Assembly (NCBI GenBank): GCA_913043805.1
Contig: CAJWMX010000012.1
Coordinates: 1-17,680, forward strand
DNA: 17,680 nucleotides
From: an uncultured Acidobacteriota bacterium
Lineage (GTDB): Bacteria > Acidobacteriota > Vicinamibacteria > Vicinamibacterales > UBA8438
Reading direction: 5' to 3'
Shown here in pieces: positions 13,632 to 17,680 of the stretch (positions are counted from its first letter, which is position 1; each line of letters starts with the position of its first letter). Position numbers and translations under genes: made by a program. Under the pieces are notes generated by a model. That model saw only the letters and a list, made by a program, of their open reading frames with translations. It did no database searches and was not told where the DNA came from.

Positions 13632-14075
13632 GTGCGCCCCTTGCAATATGCGGAGGTGATGCCGAGGACCGACGACGGGTACGGACTGGTCGAGCTGATC
13701 ATCGCCACGGGGTTGTTCGTCACGCTGGCCGCGGGAGGAGCCGGCCTGCTTGGCGCGACCGCTCACTCCGTTCTCGCGGCGCGCGAACGCACGGTCTCGA
13801 CGGCGCTTGCAGCGGACCTCGTCGACACGCTGCAAGGGCGGATCGTGCGAGGCGTGCGGGTCGAGGATGGCGAGGGCGTCGTCGACGCCAACGGTCTTTC
13901 TCCGGCGCGGGCCGGTGGTGAGACCGTTGCCTATCTCCGCACCTGGTCGCTCGGTCCCTGGCGCTCGGACGAGCGGCTCGTGGTGATACGCGTGCGGGTG
14001 AGTCCGACGATCGGACCGGGTGGTGGGCGGGTGCCGCACGGCGTGGAGCTGGCGACCGTCGTGCGGGCGCCATGA
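13632..14075 (+). CDS. Minor pilin-like protein (PilV-like)
   Basis: 147 aa prepilin-like protein. A 16-residue leader ends TDDG, then YGLVELIIATGLFVTLAAG gives a type IV pilin helix with Glu at mature position 5. The rest is a small beta-rich domain without cysteines. Minor pilins of this kind prime pilus assembly and sit at the tip. The start is GTG 13632, with GGAG at 13622-13625 spaced 6 nt. The ATG at 13659 is too close to its GGAGG (2 nt). It overlaps the next gene by ATGA. PilV/GspI-like is inferred from order (before PilW- and PilX-like) and size; sequence alone does not separate it from FimT/GspH. Confidence 0.8.
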   Translation: MRPLQYAEVMPRTDDGYGLVELIIATGLFVTLAAGGAGLLGATAHSVLAARERTVSTALAADLVDTLQGRIVRGVRVEDGEGVVDANGLSPARAGGETVAYLRTWSLGPWRSDERLVVIRVRVSPTIGPGGGRVPHGVELATVVRAP

Positions 14076-15100
14076 GCTTCGCGGTCTCACGCGCCCGCGA
14101 GCCCGAGGCGGGCGCATCTCTGATTGAAGCCGTGGTCGCGCTGGGGCTGTCGCTGGCCCTCGCTGCCGGCCTGTTCACCCTGGTGGCGCCAGTCCAGTCG
14201 CTGACTCGGTCGCTGCCGGAGCTGGCCGACGTCAGTCAGCGGATGCGCTACGGGTTCAACCGGTTGCATCGCGATCTACGAGACGTCGGCTACGGACTTG
14301 ACGACCAGAGCACCATCGCGCCCTCAGGCGTGTGGCTGCCCGTGCTCGTGCCCTATCGTCTGGGCCTCCGGGCGCCGTCCGCGCCTCACCGCGCCGCCGG
14401 CTCCTCCTCCCTCTCGTTGTTGCGCCGCGCGGCCGGATCCAGCAGTCGCCTGACGGCCAGCCTCGTCGACGGCCCGAGTCCCGAGGTTGCCCTCGAGCCG
14501 CGCCCAGGGTGCGGCCCTACTTGTGGGTACGGGGTCGGGGATCTGGTGCTGATCTCCGATGACCAGGGTCGATGGGAGATCTTCCGCGTGCGTGGCAGGG
14601 CCGCGTCGAGCCTGTCGCTCGACCGGCTCCATCCGACCCGTACCGCGTTCGCGCCCGGTGCGCGCGTACGCCGCGTGCACCTCGATCACTACTATCGTGA
14701 TGCCGCCCGCGATCAGCTGAGACACTACGACGGGTGGCGGGCTGATTTTCCCCTGGTCGAAGGGGTCGCGGCCTTCCGCATCCGTCTGCTTGCCGTTCAG
14801 GTGGCGTCGAGCGAGCCATGTCAGTCGACCAGCGGCGACGCCGTCCACGCCCTGGTTGAGCTCGAATGGTCTGCCCTCGGTGATGGCCCCTGGTGCGGGC
14901 CAGCCGAGCACCCCCGCGACGCCGACCTGCGGCGGGTGAGAGCCGTCCACGTCACGCTGCGGATGCAGGCCGGCGACGCCTACCGAGGACGCGACCCGCG
15001 CCTGTTCGCGATGCCTGGTCGGGTCGCGTTGGCTCACCACCAGGTACCGGATCTGACGCTCGGGTTCCGTGTCACCCCGCCGAATCTGGGGGGGCCGTGA
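14072..15100 (+). CDS. Minor pilin-like protein (PilW/GspJ-like)
   Basis: 342 aa. The leader MSFAVSRAREPEAG is followed by ASLIEAVVALGLSLALAAGLF, a prepilin helix with Glu at mature position 5. The following QRMRYGFNRLHRDLRDVGYG (56-75) is the PilW/GspJ-type post-helix motif, in which a long helix ends in LRxxGYG. A large globular domain follows, as expected for PilW. It has four cysteines (C147, C151, C250, C275), enough for two disulfides. It overlaps the previous gene by ATGA and the next by GTGA. The likely role is a tip-complex minor pilin in pilus initiation or adhesion. Confidence 0.85.
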   Translation: MSFAVSRAREPEAGASLIEAVVALGLSLALAAGLFTLVAPVQSLTRSLPELADVSQRMRYGFNRLHRDLRDVGYGLDDQSTIAPSGVWLPVLVPYRLGLRAPSAPHRAAGSSSLSLLRRAAGSSSRLTASLVDGPSPEVALEPRPGCGPTCGYGVGDLVLISDDQGRWEIFRVRGRAASSLSLDRLHPTRTAFAPGARVRRVHLDHYYRDAARDQLRHYDGWRADFPLVEGVAAFRIRLLAVQVASSEPCQSTSGDAVHALVELEWSALGDGPWCGPAEHPRDADLRRVRAVHVTLRMQAGDAYRGRDPRLFAMPGRVALAHHQVPDLTLGFRVTPPNLGGP

Positions 15101-15700
15101 TTCGACCCCGGAAGGGCCGCGGTCGGGCCGAGGACGGCGTCGCGCTCCTGCTCGTCGTCGGAGCGCCCGCGCTCGTCGGAGCCCTGGCGGCGGTCCTGGT
15201 GCTGCTCGTGGCCACCGAAGAAGCGGTCGAGGCCCACCAGCGGAGGGCGTTGCAGGCACGCTATGCGGCCGAGGCCGGGCTCGCCGTCGCGGTCGCGGAG
15301 CTCGAAGCACTGGTTCAGTGGCGGGGGGGGGTGGGTGCGCATCGTTCGCATCAGTTCGGGCGTCCGGCTGCGCCGGTTCGGCTCGCCGACGGAAGCACGG
15401 TCGACCCGCTGGAGCCTCGGTGGCCGTCGGGAGATGGGCGCAGCGATGGCTTCCGGTGGCGGCTGTTCGGGGGGGGACTGGGCATCGACGCTGGGAGGTG
15501 GAGCAGCCGGGGTCTTCGTCATCGTCTGGGTGGCCGCCGACCCGCTGGAGGCGGTCGATCCGGACGTCGGGACGGCGCAGCATCTGCTCGTGCGGGCCGT
15601 GGCGTTCGGTCCTCGAGGTGTCCGGCAAGGCCTCGAGGCCAGTGTCTGGCGAGCCGGGCCGCGGGTGCCGCCACGCGTGTCACGCCGTCTGCTACACTGA
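15097..15700 (+). pseudogene. PilX/GspK-like minor pilin, frameshifted
   Basis: Starts at GTG 15097, overlapping the PilW-like stop. The leader RGRAEDG precedes VALLLVVGAPALVGALAAVLVLLVAT, a pilin-type helix without Glu at position 5, as in the PilX/GspK group, followed by the family-like AHQRRALQARYAAEAGLAVA (46-65). Text such as RLADGSTVD (96-103) and RWRLFG (120-125) is convincing in this frame. After the run of eight G at 15469-15476, sense continues one base later (DWASTLGGGAAGVFVIVWVA ... LLVRAVAFGPRG) and stops at TGA 15698-15700. Removing one G restores a product of about 200 aa. As written, the original frame stays open into the next gene. A homopolymer sequencing error is the simplest cause; a real mutation is possible. 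Confidence 0.75.
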
Positions 15701-15711
15701 CGCCCACAGAG

Positions 15712-17127
15712 ATGGCGTCGGACGACGGAATCAAGGCCGCACCCGCTCGGGTGTTGATCGTGGTTGCCGATCCGGCCTGCAGCGAGCGGGTTGGGGCGAT
15801 CTGTACCCGTGCGGGCCATGAGGCCACGTTCGCCTCCAACACCGGTGCGGCGATTGACGTGATGGCAAGTCATCACCCGGACCTCGTCATCACCGCCGCA
15901 CATCTCGACGATGGCGACCCGGTGGCGGTGATCGAGGCGGCCAAGGGGCTGGATGCGGCCCTGCCGGTGATCGCGTTGGCCGAGCCGACCGACGCCGCTG
16001 GAACGCGGGGGCTCGCGCAGGCGGGCGCGCTCGACGTCCTGCTGGGCGAGGTCGACGAGTCAGAATTGCTGGCGCTCACGGACCGCGCCCTGGCACGCGC
16101 TCGTGACGTCGCCGAAGCGGTCCGCGCGGTTCGGGAGTCGAAACCCGAGTTGCCGGAGATCGTCGGTCGAGACCCGGCCTTGACGCAGGTGCTCGGAGGA
16201 CTCGAACGCGCCGCGGGGACCGACGCCACGGTGCTGCTCGAAGGCGAGAGCGGGACGGGGAAGGAGCTCTTCGCGCGCACCGTGCATGGCTTGAGCGCGA
16301 GGTTGGATGGGCCGTTCGTCGCGATCAACTGCGCCGCCATTCCGGAGACGCTGCTCGAGTCTGAACTGTTCGGACACGAGAAGGGGGCGTTCACCGGCGC
16401 GGTGGCGCGCAAGCCGGGCAAGTTCGAGGTGGCGGACGGTGGCACGCTGTTCCTTGACGAGATCGGCGATCTTCCGGGCGCGCTCCAGGCCAAGGTCCTC
16501 CGGGCAGTCGAGCATCGGACCTTTGAGCGGATTGGCGGGACCAAGTCGCTGAAGGTCGACGTGCGCCTCGTGGCGGCGACCAACCGAGACCTCCGAGCCC
16601 GGGTGGCGGCCCGCGAGTTCCGCGAGGACCTCTTCTTCCGCCTGTCGGTCTTTCCGATACAGATCCCACCGCTGAGGGAGCGGACGACAGACATTCCGCT
16701 GCTGGCCCGGTATTTCATCGAGCGGTGCAGTCGTGAGCTCGACCGACCGACACTGTCGCTGTCGAAGGCGGCCGAGGATCGGCTGATCGAGCACGACTGG
16801 CCAGGCAACGTACGCGAGCTACAGAACTGCGTCGAGCGGAGCGTGATCCTCTGTGAGGCCGACGAGATCGGTCCCCACCACCTCGATGTGACCGGCGCGG
16901 CGCCGGTGGGGCCGGCGGTGGACCCGTGGGAGATGGTCGACTTGACCGGCCGGTTGGAGGAGGTGGTCGCCCGCGCGGTCGCGGAGGTCGAGAAGCGGAA
17001 GATCGTCGAGGCCCTGGACGCGTCCGCCGACGATACGGGCCGAGCTGCCGACATGCTGGCTATCAGTCACCGCGCATTGCTCGACAAGATGAGCACGCAT
17101 GGACTGACGACCGGCAGGGTCGTCTAG
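15712..17127 (+). CDS. NtrC-type sigma-54 activator with degenerate receiver (PilR2-like)
   Basis: 471 aa. The receiver-like domain (about 12-130) keeps the fold (VLIVVADP, HHPDLVITAAHL, LPVIALAEP, GALDVLLGEVD). It lacks the phosphoacceptor, with A62 where Asp should be; the acidic pair is reduced to VAD, and the Lys-Pro is replaced by G112-E113. The AAA+ domain is complete: Walker A GESGTGKE (178-185), GAFTGA (225-230), Walker B TLFLDE (245-250), RERTTDIPLL (322-331), WPGNVREL (363-370). A C-terminal Fis-like HTH lies at about 430-465 (GRAADMLAISHRALLDKM). It should contact sigma-54 normally but cannot be switched by phosphorylation. It starts 11 bp after the PilX-like stop. M. xanthus also has a second pilR-type gene after pilD. 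No kinase gene is adjacent. Confidence 0.92.
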   Translation: MASDDGIKAAPARVLIVVADPACSERVGAICTRAGHEATFASNTGAAIDVMASHHPDLVITAAHLDDGDPVAVIEAAKGLDAALPVIALAEPTDAAGTRGLAQAGALDVLLGEVDESELLALTDRALARARDVAEAVRAVRESKPELPEIVGRDPALTQVLGGLERAAGTDATVLLEGESGTGKELFARTVHGLSARLDGPFVAINCAAIPETLLESELFGHEKGAFTGAVARKPGKFEVADGGTLFLDEIGDLPGALQAKVLRAVEHRTFERIGGTKSLKVDVRLVAATNRDLRARVAAREFREDLFFRLSVFPIQIPPLRERTTDIPLLARYFIERCSRELDRPTLSLSKAAEDRLIEHDWPGNVRELQNCVERSVILCEADEIGPHHLDVTGAAPVGPAVDPWEMVDLTGRLEEVVARAVAEVEKRKIVEALDASADDTGRAADMLAISHRALLDKMSTHGLTTGRVV

Positions 17128-17140
17128 GGGGTGGCCCCTA
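17125..17140. terminator. Hairpin formed by two convergent stop codons
   Basis: TAGGGG (17125-17130) pairs with CCCCTA (17135-17140) around GTGG. The left arm begins with the TAG of the activator gene and the right arm is the TAG of aroB on the opposite strand. It is the only structure in the 10-bp gap between convergent genes and may block read-through in both directions. There is no T-tract, so strength as an intrinsic terminator is doubtful. Confidence 0.4.
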
Positions 17141-17680
17141 TCTGATACCGATCACCTTCAAGGCGTGCCGGATGTCCCGGTCGCTCACATCGTCCACAAT
17201 CTGCGTGTCGCCGATGCCGCGGGGCAGGACCATGTGGAGACGTCCCTCCACGACCTTCTTGTCACGGTGCATCGCGGTGATGATCTCGTCGGCTGGGAGG
17301 TCGGACACCGAAGGCAGCGGACCCATGTTGCCGATCAGGTTGGACAGGGCCTCGCGGTCGGCTTCCGAGAGCAGCTCCCGGCGTACCCCCAGTTCGGCGG
17401 CCACCAGCATGCCGTAGCCGACTGCCTCGCCGTGGCGCAGGCGCCTGTAGCGGGTCACCGCTTCGAGGGCGTGTCCGGCGGTATGACCGTAGTTGAGGAT
17501 CCGACGGCGATCGCCTTCCCGTTCGTCGGCGGCGACGACGTCGGCCTTGATGCGACACGACTCGGCGATGATCTCGGACATCACCTCGCCATCCCGGGCA
17601 AAGATGCGTGACAGCTCGTTGCCCAATTGGTCGAAGAGTGGGCGGCTGGCGATCACGCCATACTTTACGACTTCGTACAG
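17138..17680 (-). CDS. aroB: 3-dehydroquinate synthase, C-terminal part
   Basis: The last 180 codons of AroB; the gene begins beyond the right edge. The enzyme converts DAHP to 3-dehydroquinate, the second step of the shikimate pathway, using NAD and a divalent metal. The frame is open to the window end, where it reads LYEVVKYGVIASRPLF, the conserved block with the metal/active-site Glu and Lys. Further on come CRIKADVVAADEREGDRR and NYGHTAGHALE, and RHGEAVGYGM, which supply the two metal-binding histidines. Then comes the usual helical C-terminus with MHRDKKVVEGRLHMVLPRGIG. The GTG near 17656 is only an internal codon. It is convergent with the sigma-54 activator gene and unrelated to the pilus locus in function. 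Confidence 0.95.
   Translation of the reverse strand: MYEVVKYGVIASRPLFDQLGNELSRIFARDGEVMSEIIAESCRIKADVVAADEREGDRRRILNYGHTAGHALEAVTRYRRLRHGEAVGYGMLVAAELGVRRELLSEADREALSNLIGNMGPLPSVSDLPADEIITAMHRDKKVVEGRLHMVLPRGIGDTQIVDDVSDRDIRHALKVIGIR

Noticed and set aside
15323..15331. Run of nine G as another frameshift in the PilX-like gene
   Set aside because: Family-like text (RLADGSTVD) continues in the same frame after it, so no shift is needed here.
14324..15628. 434-codon minus-strand open frame across the PilW/PilX-like genes
   Set aside because: Arg/Pro-rich composition and no domain; the plus-strand genes overlap stop-to-start as an operon.
15873..17054. 393-codon open frame on the minus strand opposite the second sigma-54 activator
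   Set aside because: Ser/Arg-rich shadow frame; the plus-strand AAA+ motifs account for the sequence.
1..17680. CRISPR arrays, tRNA/rRNA genes, insertion sequences or phage genes
   Set aside because: No regularly spaced repeats, tRNA-like cloverleaf signals, transposase or integrase motifs were seen on either strand.

Overview
The window is a GC-rich, densely coding bacterial chromosome segment. Its core is a type IV pilus (T4P) locus flanked by an ABC efflux operon, a small polyamine/outer-membrane operon and the end of aroB. Gene order (sensor kinase, pilR, pilA, ABC exporter, pilD, second NtrC-type regulator) resembles the pil cluster of Myxococcus xanthus. Together with the pilin and VKOR-DsbA sequences, it suggests an environmental diderm of the Acidobacteriota (Vicinamibacteria-like) or, less likely, Myxococcota. 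This is inference from protein style; no 16S rRNA or other marker is present.

Layout. 1-3426 (minus strand): Yip1-family membrane protein, HlyD/MacA-like periplasmic adaptor, one complete MacB-like permease and the first codons of a second permease. They are spaced 4-9 bp apart and form one operon. 3655-5210 (plus): pyruvoyl-dependent arginine decarboxylase, overlapping by ATGA with an outer-membrane beta-barrel protein. 5211-5432: an intergenic region whose 3' half is an AT-rich island with three interlocking inverted repeats and several TGTC/GACA elements. 5433-7971: a remarkable reading frame joining the N-terminus of the pilus ATPase PilB to the PAS/kinase half of PilS, broken by two single-base frameshifts, then pilR. 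7972-8258: a regulatory region with clustered TGTC elements, a near-consensus sigma-54 promoter and a leader hairpin, all driving pilA (8259-8786). 8895-13550: VKOR-DsbA fusion, ABC ATPase, ABC permease, TPR protein and prepilin peptidase PilD, tightly packed. 13632-15700: three minor pilin-like genes (PilV-, PilW- and PilX-like, the last frameshifted). 15712-17127: a second NtrC-type sigma-54 activator with a dead receiver domain. 17138-17680 (minus): C-terminal part of aroB.

How it fits together. PilS/PilR would sense pilin or envelope state and activate sigma-54 transcription of pilA. PilD would process PilA and the minor pilins. VKOR-DsbA could form the single predicted disulfide of PilA and those of the PilW-like protein. 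The ABC/TPR module would play the accessory role known for the M. xanthus PilGHI exporter. Most unusual are the PilB-PilS chimera, the paired regulators with complementary defects (PilR has an intact receiver but GAFASA in place of GAFTGA; the second activator has GAFTGA but no phosphoacceptor Asp), and the repeat-rich leader in front of the chimera. Three of the anomalies are one-base shifts, all in or beside runs of G, so sequencing or assembly error must be excluded before biology is inferred.
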